Positions 1 to 6,802 of a stretch of 12,418 bases of DNA are shown here, in pieces. The stretch lies in NCBI GenBank assembly GCA_021828085.1, contig JAKATE010000048.1, positions 1 to 12,418 of the forward strand. The letters run 5' to 3'. Position 1 is the first letter of the stretch; each line of letters starts with the position of its first letter. Under the pieces are notes generated by a model. It was not told the DNA's origin and made no database searches. It saw only the letters and a program-made list of their open reading frames with translations. Made by a program: the position numbers and the translations under genes. The stretch is from Thermoplasmata archaeon (GTDB taxonomy: Archaea > Thermoplasmatota > Thermoplasmata > Lutacidiplasmatales > UBA184).

Positions 1-999
1 GAGGGAGGACGGAGCCTCTCCATCGGGCTCGAGGCCAACGCCGCCGACATCTACCCGGAGCTGGTCCGGCGCGGGATCACGCCCGACGTGGTCTCGGACC
101 AGACCGCTGCCCACGACCTCAACGTGGGGTACGTCCCGAACCACTTCTCCCTCCCCGAGGCCGAGGCGCTGCGCCGTACGGACCCCTCCCGGTACCGGGC
201 CGAGGTCTACCGGGCGATCGTGGAGGAGGCCCGGGCCTTCCACCAGATGCTCCGGAACGGTGCCCGCGGTTTCGACTACGGGAACAACTTCCGGACACGG
301 GCGCGGGAAGGGGGGTATGCCGAAGCGTTCGAGATCCCCGGGTACGTTCCCCGGTACATCCGCCCCCTCTTCGCGGTGGGCTCCGGTCCCTTCCGTTGGC
401 TCGCGCTCAGCGGGGATCCTCAGGACATCCACCGGATCGACCGGGCCATCGCGGAGGAGTTCCCGGAGGACGAGCACCTCCTCCGCTGGATCCGGCTCGC
501 CGGGGAGAGGGTCGAGTTCCAGGGCCTCCCGGCCCGGATCTGCTACCTCGCCTACGGCCAGCGTGAGCGCTTCGGCCTCGCCATCAACCGGCTGGTCCGG
601 CAGGGGGAGGTCTCCGCCCCCGTCGCCATCGGACGGGACCATCACGACACCGGCTCGGTCGCCTCCCCCTTCCGGGAGACCGAGGGGATGAGGGACGGGA
701 CCGACGCCATCGCGGATTGGCCGATCCTCAATGCCCTCCTCAACGTCGCCTCGGGGGCGACCTGGGTCTCGGTCCATCACGGGGGAGGCGTGGGGATCGG
801 CAACGCCATCCATGCCGGACTGGTCGTCGTCGCCGATGGGAGCCCGGAAGCGGAGAGGAAGATCTCCCGCTGCCTGAACTCCGACCCCGGTCTCGGCGTG
901 GTCCGGCACGCCGACGCCGGCTACGCGGCGTCCCTTCGGACGGCCGAGAAGGGGCGCTTCCGGCGCTTGAGCCCCCCCACCATGGAGCCGGAGCCCTAG
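1..999 (+). CDS. hutU: Urocanate hydratase (urocanase), C-terminal part; 5' end outside window
   Basis: Urocanase converts urocanate to 4-imidazolone-5-propionate with tightly bound NAD+, the second step of histidine degradation in the cytoplasm. The frame is open from base 1 and gives 332 residues, against about 555 for the whole family, so roughly the first 40% is missing. Family signatures are clear. They include the GYVPNHFSLPEAE segment, the GLPARICYLAYGQR segment whose Cys (codon 541-543) matches the conserved urocanase cysteine, and a GRDHHDTGSVASPFRETE stretch. These are followed by DGTDAIADWPILNALLN, then the Gly-rich SVHHGGGVGIGNAIHAG loop and RHADAGY near the end. One deviation is RDHHD where most members have RDHLD. 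The gene ends in TAG after a short Pro/Glu tail. Its stop overlaps the far stop of the converging aminotransferase (CTAG, 996-999). Other hut genes may lie to the left, out of view. Confidence 0.97.
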   Translation, partial: EGGRSLSIGLEANAADIYPELVRRGITPDVVSDQTAAHDLNVGYVPNHFSLPEAEALRRTDPSRYRAEVYRAIVEEARAFHQMLRNGARGFDYGNNFRTRAREGGYAEAFEIPGYVPRYIRPLFAVGSGPFRWLALSGDPQDIHRIDRAIAEEFPEDEHLLRWIRLAGERVEFQGLPARICYLAYGQRERFGLAINRLVRQGEVSAPVAIGRDHHDTGSVASPFRETEGMRDGTDAIADWPILNALLNVASGATWVSVHHGGGVGIGNAIHAGLVVVADGSPEAERKISRCLNSDPGLGVVRHADAGYAASLRTAEKGRFRRLSPPTMEPEP

Positions 1000-2078
1000 C
1001 GCATCTTCCGGCCGGTGCTCGGGGAGTCCCGGGATCGCCCGGGAGCAGGGGCAAAGCGTTGGCGAACCTCGAGGTAGGCCCGTAGATCCTCGGGGAAGCT
1101 CCTCCGCGTCAGACAGAGCCGGATCCCCGAGGCATCGCCGAAGTACGCGCCCGGGCAGACCAGAACGCCCTGGAGGACCGCCTACTCGGCGAGGCGGCGC
1201 GTATCCACGCTCCTGGGGAACCGGTCGAAGGCGACCGGGGCGGAGAGCTCGGGCAGGTCCGGGAACCTCTCCCGCAGGACCTTCTCGTTGCTGCGGAAGA
1301 TCCCCCGCGCTTCGGAAAGGACCCTCTCCCTCTGCCCCAGCAAGGAGATCGCCCAGCCAACGGAAGCGCCCGCGGGTCGGTCGAGCAGGAGACCGTGGGC
1401 GGCGGCGAAGGCCGCAGCTTCTTCCGGGGGGGTCACCACCCATCCGACCCGGATCCCATCGGCACCATACGCCTTGGTGAAAGTCCCCGTGACCCAGAGG
1501 CGGGGCCGGCACTCCCGAGCGAGGCTCGGCCGGTCAGAGAACTCCCGGAACGTCTCGTCGACCAGGAGCGTTGTGCGTGGGCCACCCGGCCCTTCCAACT
1601 CCTTGCGGGGGAGGGCAACCCCCAGCGGGTTGGACGGGTTCGAGCAGGCCCGGAGATCGTACGCGACGGATCGGCCTTTCTCGGAGAACCCCGTCCATGC
1701 CGCTCCCAGCCGAAGTTGGTCGTACTCGGCGCGCGGAAGCCAGACCGTGGGACTGGCGGCCGCCCGTCGGGCCCCGGCCCGTCGCCGTAGATGGAGCATC
1801 ACGAGAGCGTTCCCTTCGTGGGCCCCATGGGTGAGGAAGAGGCGGGACGGCTCGACCCCCAGTTGGGCGGCCAGGAGCGCTCGGAGCCGCTCCGGGTCCC
1901 CCTCCCGGGGGGGTTCCGCGAGGATCTCCCGGGTGCTCTCGAGGGCCCCGATCATCCCGCTCAACGAGAGATCGTGAGGAGTCCCGGGATGGGCCAGGAT
2001 CCACTCGGCCAGGGGGGTCGGATAGCCCGGAGGGGCGGACCGGGAGCGGGAGCCTCCCTTCCGGGTTCGGGGGGCCAC
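996..2078 (-). pseudogene. PLP-dependent class I/II aminotransferase interrupted by one in-frame TAG (1182-1184)
   Basis: This is a fold-type I aminotransferase of about 360 codons with unknown amino-acid substrate. Visible features are SNPSNPLG (substrate/PLP Asn region), LLVDETFREF with the PLP-pyridine Asp at about residue 174, and GTFTKAYGADGIRVGW with the Schiff-base Lys at about residue 202. Codon 299 is TAG. Beyond it the same frame continues the family C-terminus without shift: AVLQGVLVCPGAYFG, then GIRLCLT with the conserved carboxylate-binding Arg at about residue 320, then a final helix, ending in TAG at 996-998. If the first TAG terminates, the product (2078-1182, 298 aa) lacks this Arg and is probably inactive. 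The start chosen is GTG at 2078, 14 bases after the upstream gene's stop and preceded by GAGGG. No ATG fits. It is likely co-transcribed with the M29-like gene. The alternatives are a recent nonsense mutation, a base-call error, or readthrough. Confidence 0.82.
1182..1184 (-). other. In-frame amber codon inside the aminotransferase
   Basis: On the minus strand the codons read CTC GCC GAG TAG GCG GTC CTC. Both sides encode recognisable aminotransferase sequence in the same frame, so a single base separates an intact gene from a truncated one. GAG, AAG, CAG, TTG, TCG, TGG, TAC and TAT are all one change away. Confidence 0.9.
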
Positions 2079-2092
2079 GAGGATCCCTCGGC

Positions 2093-3208
2093 TCAGGCCG
2101 GGCCCGCCGACGGGAGCGGGAGCTCCTTCCCGTCCACGCTCGCCGTGGCCCCGGCCAGGGAAAGGTACGCCGAGAGGGAGCTCGAATTCTTCCCGTCCAT
2201 CTGCACGTTCCGCCCAATCCCGAGGGTCACGTTGCCCGCGGGCATGTCCTCGCTGTTCGGGGAGAGATGCAGCTCGGGATTGAGTCCGATGGACATCCAG
2301 CTGACCAAGTCCCTTCCCTTGCCCCCCCGGGCGAATTCCCGGTCGAAGAGCTCGCCGCCCTTCCCGAAGGAATGGTCCTTGAGCTTCCCCGCCTCGAAGA
2401 CCATCCGTCCCCCCTCGAGCCGGTCGAGGCCGAGGTAGCAGGCCTCCGTCGCCACGAAGGTGCCGGTGACGGCGGACCCGTCCAGGGTGACCGAGAGGAC
2501 CCCGGCGGGGAGCGACACGAAGCGGTTCCAGATCGGACTCTTCGGGTTCTGGGCGGCCTCCCCCGTGGAGAGCTCGGGCTTGCGGCGTGCCAGAGGAATC
2601 GTCACATCCGTTCCGTTCGGATGCGTGATCCGGAGCGACCGGGCACGGGAGAGGGCCGTCACCCACGGCTTCCCGTTCCGGGAGAGCACGGAAGGGTCCA
2701 CCAGCGAGGCCGCCACGAGTTCTCTTTCCCACGCCTCCCGGTCGACCCCGTAGGCCTGGGCGAGAGAGGACGTGGCGCGGCCGATCTCCATGCGCACCCC
2801 TCGCAACCCCGCTCGTTGGGCGCACTTGTACCAGTCGGAGTTGTACGCCGTGGCCTTCCGCCGTTCCGATAGCGGGAGGCGCTCGAAGCGCGCCCGGTCC
2901 CCGGGGCCCCAGAAGAAGATGTAGGCCCCGGTCTTGGCGAGCGCGCCCCACTCCGCCGGGCAAGGGGCCCCCACGCTCTTGGGGCCGAACTTCTCCAGGC
3001 TCTCCCAGTAGGCGTCCTCGTCCTCGTAGAGGACCATGGGGGGGGAGCCCCGGCGGCGGCTCTCGAGGACGAAAGCGCGGGCCCAGGGAAGCGAGTGCGT
3101 CCAGGTCTCGATCATCACCGACTGGCCACGCTTCACTTTGAGGGTTCGCTGCAGGACATGGGAGGCCAGACGTTGGGCGCCCTCGGGGGAGGTTTCGGTC
3201 ATGGACAT
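2093..3208 (-). CDS. M29-family aminopeptidase-like protein (AmpS/thermophilic metalloprotease fold)
   Basis: The protein has 371 residues from the ATG at 3208. A second ATG at 3202 is equally possible. The N-terminal half resembles the N-terminal domain of M29 aminopeptidases (AmpS/AmpT/PepS) and related dioxygenase-like proteins: a helix, then LKVKRGQSVMIETWT, then a segment on moving functional groups and LYEDEDAYWESL. The C-terminal half keeps the M29-like order of short blocks, such as VSLPAGVLSVTLDGS, VFEAGKLKDHSFG, a Gly-Leu-Asn-Pro-Glu segment and AGNVTLGIGRN. However, I cannot place the usual metal ligands: the expected His before the 'alpha-Leu-Gly' motif reads Val-Thr, and the HxD near the C-terminus is replaced by ASVDGKEL. 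It may be a divergent or non-peptidase member. It is soluble with no signal peptide. It is first in a two-gene unit with the aminotransferase, whose start follows 14 bases after this TGA. Confidence 0.65.
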   Translation of the reverse strand: MSMTETSPEGAQRLASHVLQRTLKVKRGQSVMIETWTHSLPWARAFVLESRRRGSPPMVLYEDEDAYWESLEKFGPKSVGAPCPAEWGALAKTGAYIFFWGPGDRARFERLPLSERRKATAYNSDWYKCAQRAGLRGVRMEIGRATSSLAQAYGVDREAWERELVAASLVDPSVLSRNGKPWVTALSRARSLRITHPNGTDVTIPLARRKPELSTGEAAQNPKSPIWNRFVSLPAGVLSVTLDGSAVTGTFVATEACYLGLDRLEGGRMVFEAGKLKDHSFGKGGELFDREFARGGKGRDLVSWMSIGLNPELHLSPNSEDMPAGNVTLGIGRNVQMDGKNSSSLSAYLSLAGATASVDGKELPLPSAGPA

Positions 3209-3308
3209 GGGGCCGGGGACCCGGGGAGGGTACAAGAGGGCTCGGAACCCCTCCTCGGGCCGGGAGGGGAAAGGGACTCCCTCCCTCCCGGCTGTCGGAT
3301 TCCTTCGG

Positions 3309-3321
3309 TAAAAGGGATAAG
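3309..3321 (+). promoter_or_regulatory. TATA-like element for the GNAT gene
   Basis: An A/T-rich island (taaaagggataag) sits in otherwise very GC-rich sequence. The GATAAG portion is centred about 25 bases before the ATG at 3344, and the TAAAA portion is about 33 bases before it. This suggests a leaderless or very short-leader transcript. Read on the other strand it is also A/T rich (CTTATCCCTTTTA) and could serve the divergent M29-like gene with a leader of about 75 bases. Confidence 0.45.
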
Positions 3322-3343
3322 CCGTTCTTCGATGCAAGGGGGC

Positions 3344-3976
3344 ATGCCGGGGAACGGCTTCCGGCCGCCTCTGCGCCTGATTGGGACGATCGTGGATCTG
3401 GTCCCCCTCAGCCGAAACCATATCCCTCAGCTCCTGACCGAGGCGCAGGATTCCGAGGTCTGGAAGTACTTTCGAGGGGGGCCCCTTTCGGACCCGCAGA
3501 TCATGCCCCGGTACGTCGAGGAGGTCCTCCGCCACCAGCAGGAGGGCTCGGCGCTCAGTTTCGCCCTCTGGCACAGGGCCGAGGGCCGTCCCGTGGGGAT
3601 GACCCGGTTCATGGACATCGACCGGGCGAACCGGACGGTGGAGATCGGGGGGACCTGGATCTCCCGACGGCTCTGGGGCACGGGGGTGAACGTGGAGGCG
3701 AAGTATCTCATGCTCCAGTACGCCCTGGAGGAGGAGGCGTTCAACCGGGTCCAGATCAAGACGGACGTACGGAACCTCCGGTCCCAGAAGGCCATCGAGG
3801 CGCTGGGAGCGGTCCGGGAAGGCCTCCTCCGCCACCAGATCATCCTCAGCGACGGCACCCTGCGCGATTCGGTCTACTACAGCATCCTCCGGGAGGAATG
3901 GCCCGCGGTCCGGGAGCACCTGCTGGCCCGTCTCGCCTCTCACCGCTCCCCGCCGGCGATCGCCCTCCACGCGTGA
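3344..3976 (+). CDS. GNAT-family N-acetyltransferase (RimJ/RimL-like, Acetyltransf_3)
   Basis: A cytoplasmic acetyl-CoA-dependent N-acetyltransferase of about 210 residues; the acceptor is unknown. The order is typical of RimJ/RimL-type proteins: VDLVPLSRNHIPQLL at the start, then a helix around EVWKYF, then GMTRFMDIDRANRTVEIGGTWI (beta strands). Next come RRLWGTGVNVEAKYLML (the acetyl-CoA pyrophosphate loop region, with Gly-Thr-Gly) and NRVQIKTDVRNLRSQKAIEALGAVREG. That last block is the diagnostic 'N-x-x-S-x-x-A-I-x-x-x-G' element. I chose the ATG at 3344 because the upstream TATA-like element would place transcription start at or just before it. An ATG at 3332 would fall at or before the predicted transcript start but cannot be excluded. 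The gene is single, divergent from the M29-like gene and convergent with the Nudix gene (92 bases apart). Confidence 0.88.
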   Translation: MPGNGFRPPLRLIGTIVDLVPLSRNHIPQLLTEAQDSEVWKYFRGGPLSDPQIMPRYVEEVLRHQQEGSALSFALWHRAEGRPVGMTRFMDIDRANRTVEIGGTWISRRLWGTGVNVEAKYLMLQYALEEEAFNRVQIKTDVRNLRSQKAIEALGAVREGLLRHQIILSDGTLRDSVYYSILREEWPAVREHLLARLASHRSPPAIALHA

Positions 3977-4068
3977 GGGACCTCGCGCGCTGTTCTGCCT
4001 CGGGGAGCGCTAACCTCGCCCGGTCCTCGGGCAATCCCCAGAGCGTGTCCCGGAGGGGAGCGCTCCGC

Positions 4069-4548
4069 TCAACCCGCGGGGACGAGCGCAAGCTTGCGGG
4101 CGGCGACCCGGAGGATCTCCCGCTCGAGGGCGAAGTGCACCATCCGTTGCGCTTCGGAGAAGGTCACCCACCGGTGCTCGTCGAAGATGGCCTCGGGTCG
4201 GACACGGACAGCACGGGTCGTCATGAGGAAGTAGACCACGCACTTGTGGACGTTGGTCCCTCTCCTCGGGTCGAAGAACTCGTAGGAGACCTCCCCCAGC
4301 CGGGGTCCCAGGTGGGGGGCCCGGAGGCCCGTCTCCTCGCGGACCTCCCGGAGGGCCGCCTCCTCCAACGACTCCCCAGGATCCACGTGCCCCTTGGGGA
4401 TCGACCAGCGGTTCTCCTCCCGCTCATGGAGCAGCAGTACGCGAGGAGGTCCCCTCGGGAGCACCACACCCCCGCTGGCGAGTTCGGCGACGATGGGGGC
4501 CTTCTCCCGGTAGGCCAGGTTCCGGACGCCCGGGGATTCATCTCCCAT
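4069..4548 (-). CDS. Nudix hydrolase, Ap4A-hydrolase-like
   Basis: A 159-residue single-domain Nudix protein with a perfect Nudix box at residues 53-75: GHVDPGE, then SLEEAAL, then REVREETGL, giving the Gx5Ex7REUxEExGU pattern that binds Mg2+. The flanking 'RWSIPKGHVDPGE' form is typical of diadenosine tetraphosphate (Ap4A) and other dinucleoside-polyphosphate hydrolases, which clear stress nucleotides in the cytosol. Exact substrate is inference. After the box, the segments EVSYEFFDPRRGTNVHK, VVYFLMT and EHRWVTFSEA match the usual C-terminal strands. The start is the ATG at 4548, about 26 bases from a TATA-like box, so the mRNA is probably leaderless. It is divergent from the acyl-CoA ligase and convergent with the GNAT gene. 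Confidence 0.9.
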   Translation of the reverse strand: MGDESPGVRNLAYREKAPIVAELASGGVVLPRGPPRVLLLHEREENRWSIPKGHVDPGESLEEAALREVREETGLRAPHLGPRLGEVSYEFFDPRRGTNVHKCVVYFLMTTRAVRVRPEAIFDEHRWVTFSEAQRMVHFALEREILRVAARKLALVPAG

Positions 4549-4570
4549 GAGGGGCGCAGTCGCCCCCCTT

Positions 4571-4578
4571 CCATAAGG
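4571..4578 (-). promoter_or_regulatory. TATA-like box for the Nudix gene (CCTTATGG on the minus strand)
   Basis: The centre lies about 26 bases upstream of the ATG at 4548, the spacing expected for an archaeal leaderless promoter. It is interleaved with the divergent ligase promoter, whose own box is only about 24 bases away. Confidence 0.45.
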
Positions 4579-4595
4579 ATGCGGAGGAGGACACG

Positions 4596-4601
4596 CTATA
4601 A
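4596..4601 (+). promoter_or_regulatory. TATA box for the acyl-CoA ligase (CTATAA)
   Basis: The centre at 4598.5 is 25.5 bases before the GTG at 4624, the standard archaeal TATA-to-start distance. It supports the GTG as a leaderless start, since an in-frame ATG at 4579 would lie upstream of the box. Confidence 0.55.
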
Positions 4602-4623
4602 CGCAGGCGGCCCTGCGCCCGGT

Positions 4624-6228
4624 GTGCTCGAGGGCGCGGAGGACTACCACACCCTGCCCGAGCTCCTCCGGGGAAAGGCGCGCAAGAACGGGGACCGGCC
4701 GGCGGTCCGGACCCCGCAACGGACGGTCAGCTACGAGCAGCTCCTCCGGGAGAGCGAGAGGTTCGCCGCGGGCCTCCTCGAGAGGGACTTCCATCCCGGG
4801 GAGAAGCTGGGGCTCCTGCTCTACAACAGCCCGGACTTCCTCACGAGCTGGTACGGGGCGAACCTCGCGGGAGGGGTGATGGTCCCCCTCAACACGGCCC
4901 TCAAGGGCGATCTCCTGCGCTACGAGCTCGAGGACTCCGACGCCCGCTGGCTCGTCGTCGACCGCCGTCTCCATCCCGAGGTGGCCAAGCTTCCCCCCCT
5001 GCCGCAACTGGAAGGGATCGCGGTCTACGATCCCGCGGGCCGTTACGACGACGTCCCGGCGGACACCGTCGCCTTTCCGGACCTCCTCGGGAAGACCGGG
5101 AGCTTGCTCTCGTACCCGGGGCCGAAGCGGAGCGACCCCGCCTCCATCCTGTACACCTCGGGCACGACGGGGCCCCCGAAGGGGGTGGTGATCCCGCACG
5201 AGAAGTACCTCTCCACGGCGCGCGCGATCTCCCTGCGGAGCGAGCTAACCGAGGGGAGCGTGCTCTTCACGGAACTTCCGCTCTTCCACTGCAACGCCCA
5301 GGAGATGTCCACCCACACCGCGCTGCTCAACGACCTCACGGTGGCGTTCACGGAGTGGTTCCGGGCTTCGGACTACTGGGGGGAGGCGGCCCGGCTGGGG
5401 GCGACGCACGTGAGCCTGCTCATCGCCATGGTGAACGTGCTCTACAAGCAACCGGAGCGCTCCGCGGACCGGGAGCACCGCGTCCGGGTCGCCCTCACAG
5501 CGGGTACCCAGAAGGGCATCTGGAAGGAGTTCGAGGCGCGGTTCGGGCTCAAGATCATCGAGCTCTATGGGATGACCGAGTGCGGTTGCACCACCCTGAT
5601 GAACCCGCCGGACCGGGTGAGGCTGGGGTCGGTGGGAACCCCGCTCGAGTTCGTCGAGGCGAAGGTCGTCGACGAGGAGGAGAGGCCGGTCCCGCCCGGA
5701 ATCAAGGGGGAACTTCTCGTCCGGCCCCGGACCGAGCACTCGATGATGATCGAGTACTACCACAAGCCGGAGCAGACGGCCGAGGCCTGGCGGAACGGCT
5801 GGTTCCACACCGGCGACTACGTCTGGCGGGACGAGGACGGATACTACTACTTCGTGGAGCGAAAGAAGGACATCATCCGTCGTCGGGGGGAGAACATCGC
5901 TCCCTACGACGTGGAGCGCGCGCTGAACCAGCACCCGGGGGTCTTCGAGTGCGTCGTGGTCGGGGTCCCCTCGCCCCTCGGGGAGGAGGACGTGAAGGCC
6001 TTCGTCCTCGCGAAGCCCGGCGTCACGCTCGACGCCCGCGAGGTCTTCCAGTTCGCCGCCGAGCGACTGCCGTTCTTCATGGTGCCGCAGTACCTGGAGT
6101 TCGTCGACGAGATCCCGAAGACGGCCAACCAGAAGGCGCAGCGTTACCTCCTCCGCCAGCGGCCTCCCGGTCCCCAGAGCTTCGACCGCGACCTCCTGGG
6201 CGTCAAGGTGCAGCGCCCGGCCCGATGA
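4624..6228 (+). CDS. AMP-forming acyl-CoA ligase/synthetase (ANL superfamily, CaiC-like)
   Basis: An adenylate-forming enzyme of 534 residues that activates a carboxylic acid with ATP and transfers it to CoA. The acid is not evident from sequence, though the overall form resembles carnitine/crotonobetaine-type and medium-chain ligases. Motifs in order are YTSGTTGPPKG (ATP P-loop, near residue 179), YGMTECG (about 315), GWFHTGDYVWRDEDGYYYFV (about 397) and RKKDIIRRRGENIAP, the hinge and A8 loop. The last is PKTANQKAQRYLLR, with the catalytic Lys near 504. Length and domain order are normal. The start is taken as GTG 4624 from the TATA spacing; an in-frame ATG at 4579 would add 15 Arg-rich residues. 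Its TGA overlaps the next gene's ATG (ATGA), suggesting translational coupling with the PIN gene. It is cytoplasmic. Confidence 0.93.
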   Translation: MLEGAEDYHTLPELLRGKARKNGDRPAVRTPQRTVSYEQLLRESERFAAGLLERDFHPGEKLGLLLYNSPDFLTSWYGANLAGGVMVPLNTALKGDLLRYELEDSDARWLVVDRRLHPEVAKLPPLPQLEGIAVYDPAGRYDDVPADTVAFPDLLGKTGSLLSYPGPKRSDPASILYTSGTTGPPKGVVIPHEKYLSTARAISLRSELTEGSVLFTELPLFHCNAQEMSTHTALLNDLTVAFTEWFRASDYWGEAARLGATHVSLLIAMVNVLYKQPERSADREHRVRVALTAGTQKGIWKEFEARFGLKIIELYGMTECGCTTLMNPPDRVRLGSVGTPLEFVEAKVVDEEERPVPPGIKGELLVRPRTEHSMMIEYYHKPEQTAEAWRNGWFHTGDYVWRDEDGYYYFVERKKDIIRRRGENIAPYDVERALNQHPGVFECVVVGVPSPLGEEDVKAFVLAKPGVTLDAREVFQFAAERLPFFMVPQYLEFVDEIPKTANQKAQRYLLRQRPPGPQSFDRDLLGVKVQRPAR

Positions 6229-6743
6229 GCCCCTCCGTCCGTGGTGCGGTCTCCGATCGCCGCCGGACGCTCCGCCGGCCGCACCGCCCGCCACCTCCGG
6301 GAGCCTCGCGGGAAAGACTCCTCGGAGTGAAGGAGACGAGCCCGATCCAGCGTCCGCCGGGTCCCCCGGTGGTGCTGCTCGACGCGAACATGCTCTTCTT
6401 GGTCGTCGAGGAGCATTTCCCGTTGCAGGGGGAGCTCGACCGCTTGCTCCCGGCGGCCCAGGTCCGGGTCCCCGAGAGCGTCCGGGGGGAGATCACCCGG
6501 CTGGCCGAACGGGGCCGCTCCGCCGCGCGGGCTGCCCTCGAGCTCAGCGGGAGATACCCGATCGCCGCCACTGGCCTCCAGGGCGACGACGCGCTGGAGG
6601 CATTGGCGCGGGAGACCGGCGCCTGGACCGTCACCGCCGATCGCCGACTTCGGGAGAGGCTGGAGTCGATCGGAGCCGGCGTGCTCTTCCCCCGGGGGCG
6701 GCATCATTTGTCGAGGAGTCCCCGGTCCCCTCCGCTTCCGTGA
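6225..6743 (+). CDS. PIN-domain protein, archaeal Fcf1/Utp24-like
   Basis: PIN domains are Mg2+-dependent single-strand ribonucleases. This one resembles the widespread archaeal Fcf1-like proteins linked to rRNA processing, although VapC-type toxins share the fold. Acidic active-site positions are in place: VVLLDANMLF (Asp), VPESVRGEI (Glu), GDDALEALA (Asp) and TVTADRRLRERL (Asp). The terminal FPRGRHHL is typical of the archaeal family. No antitoxin-like partner is next to it, which argues for a housekeeping role. The ATG at 6225 overlaps the ligase stop by ATGA. From there about 50 Arg/Pro-rich residues of less typical codon use precede the PIN core, so an internal GTG at 6327 (19 residues before the first Asp) is a serious alternative start. 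Assignment to the PIN family is firm; the start is not. Confidence 0.82.
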   Translation: MSPSVRGAVSDRRRTLRRPHRPPPPGASRERLLGVKETSPIQRPPGPPVVLLDANMLFLVVEEHFPLQGELDRLLPAAQVRVPESVRGEITRLAERGRSAARAALELSGRYPIAATGLQGDDALEALARETGAWTVTADRRLRERLESIGAGVLFPRGRHHLSRSPRSPPLP

Positions 6744-6761
6744 AGGCCGGGAGCCCGGTCC

Positions 6762-6768
6762 TTTAAAT
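6762..6768 (+). promoter_or_regulatory. TATA box (TTTAAAT) for the dienelactone-hydrolase-like gene
   Basis: The clearest archaeal promoter element in the window, centred about 38 bases before the ATG at 6803. Predicted transcription start is near 6791, leaving a leader of about 12 bases (GAAGCGGCGACC). Confidence 0.6.
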
Positions 6769-6802
6769 CCCCTCAGGGCCCCCGGGGAGCGAAGCGGCGA
6801 CC

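Noticed and set aside
1182..1184. Pyrrolysine or general TAG reassignment to explain the internal TAG in the aminotransferase
   Set aside because: hutU (997-999), the HAD gene (11362-11364) and the aquaporin (11494-11496) all end in TAG at natural family C-termini, so TAG is an ordinary stop here. No Pyl genes or methylamine methyltransferases are in the window. Mutation or sequence error is simpler, though locus-specific readthrough is not excluded.
1182..2963. 593-codon minus-strand frame read as one large protein
   Set aside because: Its first half is an out-of-frame shadow of the M29-like gene. Only the part from about 2078 onward is real aminotransferase sequence.
6225..6743. PIN protein as the toxin of a toxin-antitoxin pair
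   Set aside because: There is no small antitoxin-like gene next to it. The upstream gene is a full-length ligase, and the sequence is closer to Fcf1-like archaeal PIN proteins than to VapC.
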